DNA of 64,000 nucleotides from Pontibacter korlensis (GCF_000973725.1 NZ_CP009621.1:310001-374000), one strand, 5' to 3'. Shown: positions 16,827 to 24,829, counted from the first letter of the stretch. Notes: generated by a model from the letters alone, not told the origin. Numbers and translations are program-made.

Positions 16827-18455
16827 TGTTGCACAACCTATTGAAGATAATCGTAAAAGCATATATTACCAAATCTTTGACAGGATGCAGGGCAGGAAAA
16901 CTTTCGAAGACGAGCGGGAGCTGTGCTTCTCGCTCTCGGTGCACGTGCCGGCGCACAACTTCTACCGGCGGCTCAAGGACAAGCTCGACCTGGAGTTTCT
17001 CTACGAGCTGACGGCTCCTTATTACGGCAGGTGCGGCCAGCACTCGATTGACCCGGTGGTCTTCTTCAAGCTCTGCCTGGTAGGGCACCTGGAGAACATC
17101 AGCTCTGACCGCCGCCTCATTGAGCACTGCAGCCTGCGCCTGGACCTGCTCTACTTCCTGGGTTACCAGCTTGACGAGCCCCTGCCCTGGCACTCGACCG
17201 TATCCCGCACCCGCCAGCTGCTACCCACCGAACTCTTCGAGGAGGTCTTCACCCGCGTGCTCGCCCTGTGCGCAGACGCCGGTATGGTGTCAGGCCATAC
17301 ACAGGTAGTGGATTCAGCCTTGATCAAAGCCAACGCCTCGATGGACTCGCTCGAGCTGAAGGTGCCCCGCCAGGAACTGGCTGATCATCTGGAGCAGGTC
17401 AGAGCCATCAGCCCTGCCGACCGCAAAGCCATGCGTGACAAGGCCAGCCAGCAGCAGCGCACCCTCTCCGCCAGCCGCGACGAGCTGCAGGAGATCCGGG
17501 CCCGTAACCGCAAGTGGGGCAAGGACCAGCACCCCGGAGCGAGCAACAAGGATAGCCGCTTCACCTCCAACAAGACGCACTACTCGCCGGTGGACCCCGA
17601 CTCCCGCATCGCGGTAAAGCCGGGAAAGGCCCGCAAGCTTTGCTATCTCCTGCAGCTGGCGGTGGACACCAGCCGCCATGTCATCACCCATGTGCATGCC
17701 GACCTGGCCGACAAAAAAGACAACCAGTGCCTGCCTCCCCTCTTACAGCAACTGCTCCCCAGGCTAGAGCACCTGGAGCTACACTGCAGCACCTTGCTGG
17801 CCGATACTGGCTACTCCTCAGGCGAGAACTACGCGCTCTTGGAGCGGCAGGCCGTCACGGCCTTCATCCCGCCCCACGGCCCTTACAAAGGTGGGCCGGA
17901 GGGCTTTACCTACCACCGGGAGGGTGATTACTGGCTGTGCCCCGAGGGCAGGAAGGTGACCTTCCGCAACGTGCTGGTGGAGAAGAAGAACAGCAATAAA
18001 AAGAGAACCTACTACACGACCAGAAAGGACTGCAGAAACTGCCCCTCAAAAGAGAGTTGCATCGGTCACTTGCATGTCAAAAAGATAGAGGTCACCTACT
18101 ACCGCGACGAGTACGAGCGCACCATTGCCCGCCTGAACAGCCGCTGGGGCCGGCGCATGAAACGCCTGCGGCAGGCCACCGTGGAGCCGGTGCTGGGCAC
18201 GCTGCTCGACTTCCTGGGCATGCGCCGGGTCAACACCCGGGGGCTGGAGCTGGCCCACAAGGGTATGCTGGTGGCCGCCGCAGCCTACAACCTGCAGAAG
18301 TTCTTGCGCTTCACCCCAAAAAGAAGCCAAACAGCCGTCATGGCCCTGCCCAGGCCTGACCTGGAAACGTTTTTCAAGATGGTTTTGGGGAGCCTGAAGA
18401 GAAGTGAAATCAGAAATGGTATAGAGACCACAAGTTACTGAAGAGTTGTGCAACA
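16827..18455 (+). mobile_element. IS1182-family insertion sequence
   Basis: 1629 bp with perfect 11-bp terminal inverted repeats (TGTTGCACAAC at 16827-16837 and GTTGTGCAACA at 18445-18455). The flanks show GCT on both sides (16824-16826 and 18456-18458), a possible 3-bp target duplication. A single transposase gene fills the element. It lies inside an attC-like palindrome. Confidence 0.88.
16885..18441 (+). CDS. IS1182-family transposase (DDE)
   Basis: I choose ATG 16885 (MQGRKTFEDERELCF), giving 518 residues; the longer frame would start outside the element. The N-terminal DUF772/InsH domain is at about 15-120 (IDPVVFFKLCLVGHLENISSD). A DDE_Tnp_1 core follows with QVVDSALIKANAS, the middle LADTGYSSGENYALLE and a cysteine-bearing block (RKDCRNCPSKESCIG). 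The C-terminal RQATVEPVLGTLLDFLGMRR carries the final glutamate and the HKGMLVAAAAYNLQKFL signature. The frame is intact and GC-rich compared with the cassettes around it. Confidence 0.93.
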   Translation: MQGRKTFEDERELCFSLSVHVPAHNFYRRLKDKLDLEFLYELTAPYYGRCGQHSIDPVVFFKLCLVGHLENISSDRRLIEHCSLRLDLLYFLGYQLDEPLPWHSTVSRTRQLLPTELFEEVFTRVLALCADAGMVSGHTQVVDSALIKANASMDSLELKVPRQELADHLEQVRAISPADRKAMRDKASQQQRTLSASRDELQEIRARNRKWGKDQHPGASNKDSRFTSNKTHYSPVDPDSRIAVKPGKARKLCYLLQLAVDTSRHVITHVHADLADKKDNQCLPPLLQQLLPRLEHLELHCSTLLADTGYSSGENYALLERQAVTAFIPPHGPYKGGPEGFTYHREGDYWLCPEGRKVTFRNVLVEKKNSNKKRTYYTTRKDCRNCPSKESCIGHLHVKKIEVTYYRDEYERTIARLNSRWGRRMKRLRQATVEPVLGTLLDFLGMRRVNTRGLELAHKGMLVAAAAYNLQKFLRFTPKRSQTAVMALPRPDLETFFKMVLGSLKRSEIRNGIETTSY

Positions 18456-18483
18456 GCTACTGTGGTTATGGGTAGGAGTGCTA

Positions 18484-19251
18484 TTAATGCACTAATTTGA
18501 TATGGCTATTAGTAAGTTCTATAACCCTAAATCTCTGCCCATAGATTAACCCTTCACCATTTTTTTCGTCATCACCATTCATATACAAATAGGTTGTGCC
18601 ATTTATGATATCAAATTGGTAATCATAATAGATTTTTCTCCTTTTGCGATACAATACCGCTTCTTGAGGTTGAACAAATTCAAAATATTCATCCATTGTG
18701 GAGTTTGCTGGAATTTTTTCCAGTATCCATTCTGATTCTAATTTTAGGTTTTCAAGTTTTTCGTTTTCCTTCCATTTACCAACCAATCTTTTTGAAAGTA
18801 AAACATTAAAGTTTTCTCTCTCAATTTGAAGTTCCTTGAAGTAGCTTTCAAAGATTTCGTTTTCTAAATTCTCAAATGTTAGTGACTTCCAATCGCAGAA
18901 TTTGAAGATTTTCAACTTTCGGTCGTCTATTTCAACTTCGTAATATTGAACATATGAACTTAGCATAGTCTCCTCGCAATCCTCTGAATAGCTTTCCGCT
19001 AACTTCACGAAGGAGTTTAAATTAGATATTGATTTTTCGCTTAGTACAGTTTTGGATGAAGCAAGTTTATCCTTATTTGGAATTGTAATCCTTCCGACAA
19101 CGGCATTTCCTTCCAGATTAAATGACATTTCCCTAACTGTATAACTCTCATCACCAAAAGTGTGCTTTATTTTCAATGTATTGAACACTGGCTTTTCTTG
19201 CGTTGTGCAACCCAAAAGGAAAAGCGAGAATATATAAATGAGAATTTTCAA
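18484..19251 (-). CDS. Lipoprotein of unknown function (cassette-borne)
   Basis: 255 residues. A short signal ends in a lipobox (LFLLGC, Cys15), predicting a lipid-anchored periplasmic or outer-membrane protein. The mature part is lysine- and glutamate-rich with alternating strand-like segments (VVGRITIPNKDKL, YYEVEIDDRKLKIFKFCDW). A C-terminal domain (about 155-255) starts KRLVGKWKENEKLENL and has many tyrosines, similar in style to lipocalin-like immunity or surface proteins, but I cannot name a family. Base composition is strongly AT-rich. It is the sole gene of cassette C, flanked by matching cores at 19270-19279 and 18465-18474. Confidence 0.7.
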   Translation of the reverse strand: MKILIYIFSLFLLGCTTQEKPVFNTLKIKHTFGDESYTVREMSFNLEGNAVVGRITIPNKDKLASSKTVLSEKSISNLNSFVKLAESYSEDCEETMLSSYVQYYEVEIDDRKLKIFKFCDWKSLTFENLENEIFESYFKELQIERENFNVLLSKRLVGKWKENEKLENLKLESEWILEKIPANSTMDEYFEFVQPQEAVLYRKRRKIYYDYQFDIINGTTYLYMNGDDEKNGEGLIYGQRFRVIELTNSHIKLVH

Positions 19252-19269
19252 AATTTCGGATTTATATCT

Positions 19270-19411
19270 TACCCATAACTATAGTATATACGACAACATA
19301 CGCTTATCTGCACTATGTACGTAGTTGCTGCAGCATGCTTTCGCACTTCTTTGCTGGCTAAATCCTGTAAAATTGAATGAGGCGTACATGGTCGTATATG
19401 TTTAAGCTAAT
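19270..19411 (-). repeat. Large attC-like palindrome between the recombinase remnant and cassette C
   Basis: Long imperfect inverted repeat: 19285-19303 (TATATACGACAACATACGC) against 19382-19400 (GCGTACATGGTCGTATATG), with a middle of about 78 nt. Its inner end carries TACCCATAAC, the core of cassette C. On the other side it runs to within about 12 bp of the recombinase stop codon. Confidence 0.6.
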
Positions 19412-19422
19412 ATAGGTGTTTG

Positions 19423-20056
19423 CTATAAATTATCCAATGGGCTGGTGATTTTATCCAAGGCATGGGTGGTGATGTGGGTGTAGATTTCGGTGGTCTTGCT
19501 GCTCCGGTGCCCCAGCAGCACCTGGATATACCTTAAGTCTGTTCCCTGCTCCAATAAATGGGTGGCAAAGGAATGGCGCAGCGTATGGGGCGTGGCGGGC
19601 GCTTTTAAACCCGCCTTTCCCCTTACTAGCTCGAAAGACATTGCGGATGCTTTCCACCGTGTACTGCCCGCCCGTCTGCCCCTCAAAGAGCCATACATTG
19701 GGCTTATACGCTTCATAGTAGGCACGCAAACTTTCCAGTAGTTTTTGCGAGAGCAGTGTGGTGCGGTCTTTCTTGCCCTTGCCGCCCCGTATGAGCAGCA
19801 GATTCCGCTCTGACTGCACGTCGGTAAGCTTCAGGTTGATCACCTCCCCAATTCTTAGTCCGCCTGCATACAGCAACTGGAGCATGCAGCGGTGCTTTAA
19901 GTTCTCGGTCACGGATAGGATCCTGAGCACATCCTGCTTGCTTAAGACCTGGGGCAGGCGCTGGGGCTTTTCAGGCTGCTCTACCTGGCTGAGCTGCACT
20001 TCGTGGGGTAATAATACGCGCTTGTAGTAAAACCTCACCGCGTTGATCGACTAATT
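19423..20056 (-). pseudogene. Tyrosine recombinase (XerC/D-like), truncated and frameshifted
   Basis: Read on the minus strand, the remnant begins at about INAVRFYYKRVLLPHE, immediately after an in-frame TAG, so the N-terminal SAM-like half is missing. The catalytic domain is recognisable: Arg I in [13 protein letters not shown], Lys in [14 protein letters not shown] one-base insertion at about 19611-19615 then shifts the frame. [35 protein letters not shown] (with the Tyr nucleophile) and the end SPLDNL are in the second frame. There is no sign of the extra helix that distinguishes integron integrases. It lies in the same orientation as, and directly upstream of, the cassette array. Confidence 0.85.
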
Positions 20057-20174
20057 GCAAAGGAGCAGGAATAGGTGCCTGCCTGCTCCAGCGGGTTCAG
20101 GTAAAGGACAGGTAATTGAGAGGGATAAGCCATAAGTATAATGAGACGGTTACTGCCCCTAAAGGTAAAACCTT

Positions 20175-20236
20175 TCAAAACCGTATCCGTGTTACTACCC
20201 GGGTATACCCGGGTAGTAACACGGATACGGTTTTGA
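20175..20236. repeat. Perfect 62-bp palindrome
   Basis: Two 31-bp arms with no spacer, centred between 20205 and 20206. The inner part is CCCGGGTATACCCGGG and the outer parts are TCAAAACCGTATCC and its complement. A smaller AAAGG/CCTTT inverted repeat abuts it at 20161-20175. There is no T-run and no gene end, so it is not a terminator. It could be two abutting terminal repeats, a minimal hairpin element, or an inverted duplication. Confidence 0.9.
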
Positions 20237-20614
20237 GCCAATCCAGAACATGCGCCCAGTGCGGCACCGGCATCATGGGCAGGAGCGACAAGCGGTACTG
20301 CTCCGACCAGTGCCGCTACCTGGCCAACAACGCCGCCAAGCAACAGAGCCAAGGTGAGAGGCGCGTGCAGCAGGTCAACGCGGCCCTGAAGAGGAACCGC
20401 AGCATCCTCCGCCAGCTCAGCCCCCAGGGCAAGACCACCTTGCCGCGGCAGTACCTGGAGCTGGCCGGCTTCGACTTCCGCTACCTGACCCAGATCTACC
20501 GCACGCAGAAAGAAAACACGTATCATTTGTGCTACGACTAGGGGTATATGCTTTTGCCCGAGGAAGAAAGTGCTGATCGTGAACTGGCAGCCTTACATGG
20601 ACGGGGGGCGGTGA
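20232..20614 (+). pseudogene. Zinc-ribbon protein gene (Bacteroidota conserved), broken
   Basis: From a TTG at 20232 the frame reads SQSRTCAQCGTGIMGRSDKR, then YCSDQCR: a CxxC...CxxxC zinc ribbon. A helical part and LSPQGKTTLPRQYLELAGF, FRYLTQIYRTQKENTYHLCYD follow. This matches a common small Bacteroidota protein that normally continues YGYLLLPEE..VLIVxWQ. Here a TAG stands at the YD-Y junction (20539-20541). The remaining VLIVNWQPYMDGGR is in a shifted frame ending at 20614. The normal ATG is missing and the palindrome lies exactly where the N-terminus should be. The gene is inactive or expresses a truncated product. Confidence 0.65.
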
Positions 20615-21273
20615 TGGCGTTGCTGATGTGGCAACGTGTGCATGCCGGCCGCTCCCCTGTGGCTGTAGCCAAGGCGGCACACCACTTTGAATGCATCAAG
20701 TAAGTCAATCTCTTGCTGGCACAGCCTTCCTTGGCTCCTGCTGCCGTTCTCTGGTTTATCCTGCAGAGAGAGCCCATAACACAGTTCATGTTATAGTTAG
20801 GTTGATTTGAGCTTAAGGAATTCCTCTTATACAGATGGACATCTACTGGATAGCCAGAACCTCTCCCCCTGTTTCTTTCACTCCTGTAAATTATGGGTTT
20901 ATTTTCACAAAAGATATTCACTATTTGCCATAACTACTCTGTAATGGAGGGTACAGCCCCAGAATAAGGAATTATAGAAGCTTACCTAGCACTTTCAATA
21001 CACGATTCAAAATGTCTTAAAACGGCTTATTCAGCCTCTAAATAGGATGCTGTGATGTAACCTTGATTGATGTCAGTTGCGCTGAGTGAATGCCCCCCTT
21101 CGCCTTTCGCGGCTTACCTCTGTCGAGCTTTTACTACATACCTATTCGACCAGCCTCCTAACTAATGTCATCGCATGTCGTTTATTAAAGTAGATGTAAT
21201 AATTATTTCAACTGACTAGATAATTATTATATTTTCATAACACTCTATTAATCATCTATAAAACAAACTTAAT
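20615..21273. other. Gene-free stretch at the right edge of the accessory island
   Basis: About 660 bp. Frames here are short or lack family features. An AT-rich inverted repeat (TAATAATTAT at 21197-21206 and ATAATTATTA at 21220-21229) precedes the small gene at 21274 and could be an operator or part of its promoter. The LLMWQRVHAGRSP-like reading at 20617-20703 may be debris of another gene; I cannot identify it. Confidence 0.5.
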
Positions 21274-21450
21274 ATGACAAAGGGACATAATCAGGACCGT
21301 AACAAAACGAGTAAACCAGAGGCTAAAAAACAAGGAGGGCAGGAAGGCCACCGCAGCCTAAGCGATCAGCAAAAGGATAAGAGCCCGAACCAAGGCCGTC
21401 GTGATGACAAAGACCAATCAGGCGGTACTAAAGGCCAAAACGCTATTTAA
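21274..21450 (+). CDS. Small hydrophilic low-complexity protein, 58 residues
   Basis: ATG at 21274 and TAA at 21448-21450. The product starts MTKGHNQDRNKTSKPEAKKQ and ends GGTKGQNAI. It is almost free of hydrophobic residues and rich in Lys, Asp, Gln, Gly and Asn, so it would be intrinsically disordered, in the style of hydrophilin or stress-associated peptides. It is followed 20 bp later by a strong terminator and preceded by an AT-rich upstream region with an inverted repeat, so it looks like a single-gene unit. I know of no named family. The composition and the terminator argue that it is a real gene. Confidence 0.55.
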   Translation: MTKGHNQDRNKTSKPEAKKQGGQEGHRSLSDQQKDKSPNQGRRDDKDQSGGTKGQNAI

Positions 21451-21470
21451 AACAAACTTACAGAAACAAA

Positions 21471-21503
21471 CAGCCCCGGCAGCTTTACTTACTGCCGGGG
21501 CTG
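21471..21503. terminator. Bidirectional rho-independent terminator
   Basis: CAGCCCCGGCAG and CTGCCGGGGCTG form a perfect 12-bp stem with a 9-nt loop, followed by a T-rich run on the plus strand. It sits between two convergent genes. Confidence 0.85.
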
Positions 21504-21525
21504 TGCATTTTTATACTTCTATAAT

Positions 21526-22155
21526 TTAACGTCTCTCCTTTTTTCTGTCATCATAAGCGTCTTTGGCTTCGCGGCTTTTCTTCAGGGTAACAAACTCCAC
21601 TTGCAGCGCTGCAATTTTGATTTTGTCACCTGTGTTTAGCAGATCCAGCACCTCCTGCTTGCGTGAGTTTAGCTCCCCTACCACAAACTCAGCGTAAGCC
21701 CACTGGTCCGGGCTCCAGTTTTGGCGGTATTCACGGGTATAATCAAGGGCACGCACAAAAGCATCACGCAGGTGCACTGGCTTTATTTTGCTGATCTGAA
21801 TGGTACCTGTCATCTCACGCTCCCAACGCTCCAGCTCACGGCCGTCCAGGTTTACCAATTCGCTCTCATGCCGGGCCTCCCATTCCTGGTAGCGTTGCTT
21901 ATACTCACTGTACTCTGCCCTGGACTTTTCTGAAAGCTTTTTCGTGTTGCTATCCAGGCTGTAGGTTAGCTCTTTAAACTCCTTTTTTACCGTTGGCCAC
22001 TCAGCAGATATCGTGCTATCAGCCTGGGAACTGCGCTTCTGCATCCAGGTACGCAGGTCTGCAAGATCCCGCTCCAACTGCGACTGCGCCTGCGCTACAT
22101 TAATTGTTATAAAAGCCATTGCGGCTACCAGTATCCATTTAAGGGTCTTCTTCAT
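21526..22155 (-). CDS. Exported helical protein of unknown function
   Basis: 209 residues with a clear Sec signal (MKKTLKWILVAAMAFITINV, cleavage after AQA). The mature protein is almost entirely charged alpha-helix, with repeated Trp/Tyr positions (EWPTVKKEFKELTYSLDS, YKQRYQEWEARHESELVNL, REYRQNWSPDQWAYAEFV). A coiled-coil or helical-bundle periplasmic protein is likely. It resembles a Bacteroidota DUF6565-type protein, but I am unsure of that number. It is monocistronic, with its own terminator region and a 214-bp upstream gap. Confidence 0.65.
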   Translation of the reverse strand: MKKTLKWILVAAMAFITINVAQAQSQLERDLADLRTWMQKRSSQADSTISAEWPTVKKEFKELTYSLDSNTKKLSEKSRAEYSEYKQRYQEWEARHESELVNLDGRELERWEREMTGTIQISKIKPVHLRDAFVRALDYTREYRQNWSPDQWAYAEFVVGELNSRKQEVLDLLNTGDKIKIAALQVEFVTLKKSREAKDAYDDRKKERR

Positions 22156-22369
22156 AGTGTTTCTAATGTGTGCTTGTAAACTTTAACAAGCTATTACCGT
22201 AAATATTGTGCCACAAAAATACTCTTAGCAGGCTAAATATCCAGCCGCAGACGGCAGCAGAGTATAAAGCGATAGGTAACAAAACCATAACACCTGTCAT
22301 ACTAAGCCACACTATACTTTTAAAGGTAAACATCGTTTATAAGAAAGCATAAAGTATGGCCAAGTAAGT

Positions 22370-24829
22370 ATGGCAACAACACAATTTATGAGTAAACACC
22401 ACAAAGCCAGTTTTCATGAGACGGTAGTTTCGATGAGCAGCGACGATGACGTTATACTGAGCGTGAACGACTTTCCGTTCAAAACAACGCTCAGCCTGGC
22501 TCCGCTTATTTCTTATTGGGAAGACAAGCTAGTAAACGACCCTAATTGTAATACCGGCCGCGTGCGTGAACTTATCAAACTGCTGCGTAGCACTCCCGAG
22601 CTCATGGGCTCTATACAGGATGTTTCTGTTATTGATAAGCATATTGATACAGTAGACGTGCTGATGGAGGATATTTTTCCCGGAGCCTTATGGGAAAATG
22701 ACCTGAAGGCTGTTTCGGTGCCATTCCGCTTCCAGAGCTTTTATGCCACACCCAAGTTAGAGGAGTTGGAGCTGTTGGAGGGCAACGACTCCTCCGAAAA
22801 GCTTGACCTGGACCGCCAGACATTACTTTTCCGTCTTACGCTTCAGGCTTACACCATCATATTAGAGAAGTTTTACAACGCCAACTTTGTGGTGGAAGAG
22901 CCTTTTGTGTTTACTGTACATGACAAGTTTACTGGCTTGCCACGCCAATACAAGGCCGACGTTGACCTAAAATTTATGGAGGTACGGGCCAAGGGTGCAG
23001 TAAAACCACTGAAGACACAGCAAATTAACTTCCTGATCAACCGCTACAACGATTTGGACCTCTGGATGCAGCTTTTGCCCCCAGACAACTTTGAGTTTAG
23101 CGGATTTGCCATCTATGATTTTACTGATGTAACCATGGAGGAGACTATTTCCTCTCTGCGTTACGATTTGCTGGACAAGGATACAGTAAGCACTGAGGAA
23201 GGATTTGACAGCCTGCAGCAAAAGCTGCGTGTGCTCTTTGGCCTGCCAGGCATAAAACTTGGTTTTGCCTCCTGCCCTGAATCACGTGAGTTTGACACTA
23301 GCTATGCCCGCCGCATCTGGAGTGGCCTGATCCTGACACAGGATTGCAAGCTGTCGATAAACGACCTGAAAGGCTCTGTTTATGAGCCTGTGCTAAAAGA
23401 GGGCAGAACTGTAGTGGTAGGTGATTTACAGGAACTTCCTCAGCCTACAGCTATTGAGCAACAGTTGCTGGAAACCGGTGTGCGCAACCTTATTATTGCT
23501 CCCTTGCGGTATGAGGACAACACCATTGGACTTATGGAACTTGCCTCCCCTATACCCGGAGAGCTCAATGCCTTGTCCACCATCAGGCTAAAAGAGATTC
23601 TGCCCCTGTTTGCGCTGGCACTGAACCGCAGCCTGGACGAATTGCGAAGCAGCATTCAGAGCATCATCAAGGAAAAGTATACCGCTATTCATCCTATTGT
23701 AGAATGGCGTTTTACCCAAGCTGCCATCAACCTGCTGGAAAAAATGGAGCGCAATGCCAGCCCGGAAATCGAGCCTATCATCTTCCGGGACATATATCCA
23801 ATTTATGGCTCTTCCGATGTGCGCAGCTCTGCTGCTGAGCGCAACAAGGCCATTCAAGGCGATATGCTGGAACAGCTGGTGCTGGCTAAAGAGGTAATCT
23901 TGGCTGTAAAAGACAAAATGCCGCTCGCTATACTTGATGAGCTCATGTTCAAGATAGACAAGCTCTCGCAGGGAATTTTGCACGAACTGAGCTCCGGGGA
24001 TGAAGTGGTTATACTTGACTTTCTGCGTACTGAAATAGAGCCGCTATTTGACTATTTCTTTAAAAAGGAAGCATCTGCCCAGCCTGCTATTCAGGCCTAC
24101 CGCTCCGCTATCAATAATCCTTACCGTACTGTTTATAATAAGCGCCGTGCCTACGAGGAAAGCCTGTTCATGATAAACGAGACCATTTCCAGCTTCCTGG
24201 ACCGTGAAGAGGAAAAGGCACAGCAGATCTTCCCGCACTACTTTGAGAAGTATAAAACAGATGGCATCGAGTATAACATCTACATTGGTGCTTCTTTGCT
24301 CAGCAACGGGGATTTCCAGCCGCTCTACCTGAAGAACATGCGCCTGTGGCAGTTGATGCTTACCTGCGAGATTGCCCGCCGAATCCAGAAACTGCGCGCC
24401 AGCCTGAAGCTACCGCTCGAAATCACGCAGCTTATACTGGTACACTCTGACCCTATCTCCATCCGCTACAGGCTGGATGAGAAGAAGTTTGATGTGGAGG
24501 GGGCTAACAATATCAGCTATGAAATCATCAAAAAACGCATCGACAAAGCCACTATACTTGACTCTGAAGAGCGCCTGACGCAGCCCGGTAAGATTGCCAT
24601 AGTGTATACACAGCAGAAAGCTTTGCAGGAGTACCTGCGCTATGTAGAGTTTTTGCAGGCAGAGGGATACATACAGGACGAGATAGAACACCTGGAAGTT
24701 GAGGACCTGCAAGGGGTGCAGGGGCTGAAAGCCATACGTGTTACGGTTAACCTAAAGGAGGAACTCCGGCACAACATAGATGCCGGCGATGAGCTCCTTA
24801 ATATTGCTCAATCTGCCAGCCTGAACTAA
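22370..24829 (+). CDS. Large GAF-domain protein, cytoplasmic, likely signalling
   Basis: 819 residues without a signal peptide or membrane segment. The N-terminal 270 residues have a conserved look but no named domain. A GAF domain is evident at about 285-430 (LSINDLKGSVYEPVLKEGRT, TGVRNLIIAPLRYEDNTIGL, then MELASPIPGEL). The rest is helical, with a final part (about 740-815) of strand/helix alternation. There is no histidine kinase, cyclase or helix-turn-helix domain. The family occurs in Cytophagales as stand-alone GAF proteins of unknown role. An ATG at 22391 (MSKHHKASFHE) is an alternative start. Confidence 0.8.
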   Translation: MATTQFMSKHHKASFHETVVSMSSDDDVILSVNDFPFKTTLSLAPLISYWEDKLVNDPNCNTGRVRELIKLLRSTPELMGSIQDVSVIDKHIDTVDVLMEDIFPGALWENDLKAVSVPFRFQSFYATPKLEELELLEGNDSSEKLDLDRQTLLFRLTLQAYTIILEKFYNANFVVEEPFVFTVHDKFTGLPRQYKADVDLKFMEVRAKGAVKPLKTQQINFLINRYNDLDLWMQLLPPDNFEFSGFAIYDFTDVTMEETISSLRYDLLDKDTVSTEEGFDSLQQKLRVLFGLPGIKLGFASCPESREFDTSYARRIWSGLILTQDCKLSINDLKGSVYEPVLKEGRTVVVGDLQELPQPTAIEQQLLETGVRNLIIAPLRYEDNTIGLMELASPIPGELNALSTIRLKEILPLFALALNRSLDELRSSIQSIIKEKYTAIHPIVEWRFTQAAINLLEKMERNASPEIEPIIFRDIYPIYGSSDVRSSAAERNKAIQGDMLEQLVLAKEVILAVKDKMPLAILDELMFKIDKLSQGILHELSSGDEVVILDFLRTEIEPLFDYFFKKEASAQPAIQAYRSAINNPYRTVYNKRRAYEESLFMINETISSFLDREEEKAQQIFPHYFEKYKTDGIEYNIYIGASLLSNGDFQPLYLKNMRLWQLMLTCEIARRIQKLRASLKLPLEITQLILVHSDPISIRYRLDEKKFDVEGANNISYEIIKKRIDKATILDSEERLTQPGKIAIVYTQQKALQEYLRYVEFLQAEGYIQDEIEHLEVEDLQGVQGLKAIRVTVNLKEELRHNIDAGDELLNIAQSASLN

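Larger units (their letters stand above)
16777..18474 (-). repeat. attC-like site between cassettes C and B, split by an IS1182 element
   Basis: Left part 16777-16826, right part about 18456-18474. With the IS removed they form one site of about 66-69 bp: CCCCAAC (core of B), an inner stem CTAAAAAGC against GCTTTTGTG, and GTTATGGGTA (inverse core of C). The inner GCACAAAAG (minus strand) is shared with the neighbouring attC-like site. Removing the IS and one GCT copy restores the fold. Confidence 0.6.
15270..19415 (-). mobile_element. Integron-type gene cassette array (three cassettes) with attC-like sites
   Basis: Four minus-strand genes are packed into three units. Each unit begins with a GTT-starting core and ends, just after its gene, with the exact reverse complement of that core. 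Unit A: ACCGCTAAC 16210-16218 pairs with GTTAGCGGT 15313-15321 (DUF6157 plus DUF1761). Unit B: CCCCAAC 16777-16783 pairs with GTTGGGG 16271-16277. Unit C: TACCCATAAC 19270-19279 pairs with GTTATGGGTA 18465-18474 (lipoprotein). The sequences between units fold as imperfect palindromes. This pairing rule is known for integron cassettes. The DNA is visibly AT-richer than the surroundings. An IS1182 element interrupts the B/C site and the IS3 remnant cuts the far end. Confidence 0.72.

Noticed and set aside
19423-20056. Calling the recombinase remnant an integron integrase (IntI)
   Set aside because: The region between the Lys and HxxR motifs shows no IntI-specific insertion; only the C-terminal SPLDNL is suggestive.
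20175-20236. Reading the 62-bp palindrome as a transcription terminator
   Set aside because: No T-run follows it and it lies inside, not after, a gene remnant.
20538-20921. 127-codon minus-strand frame in the island edge
   Set aside because: Composition is erratic, and its 3' part is opposite the recognisable zinc-ribbon pseudogene.
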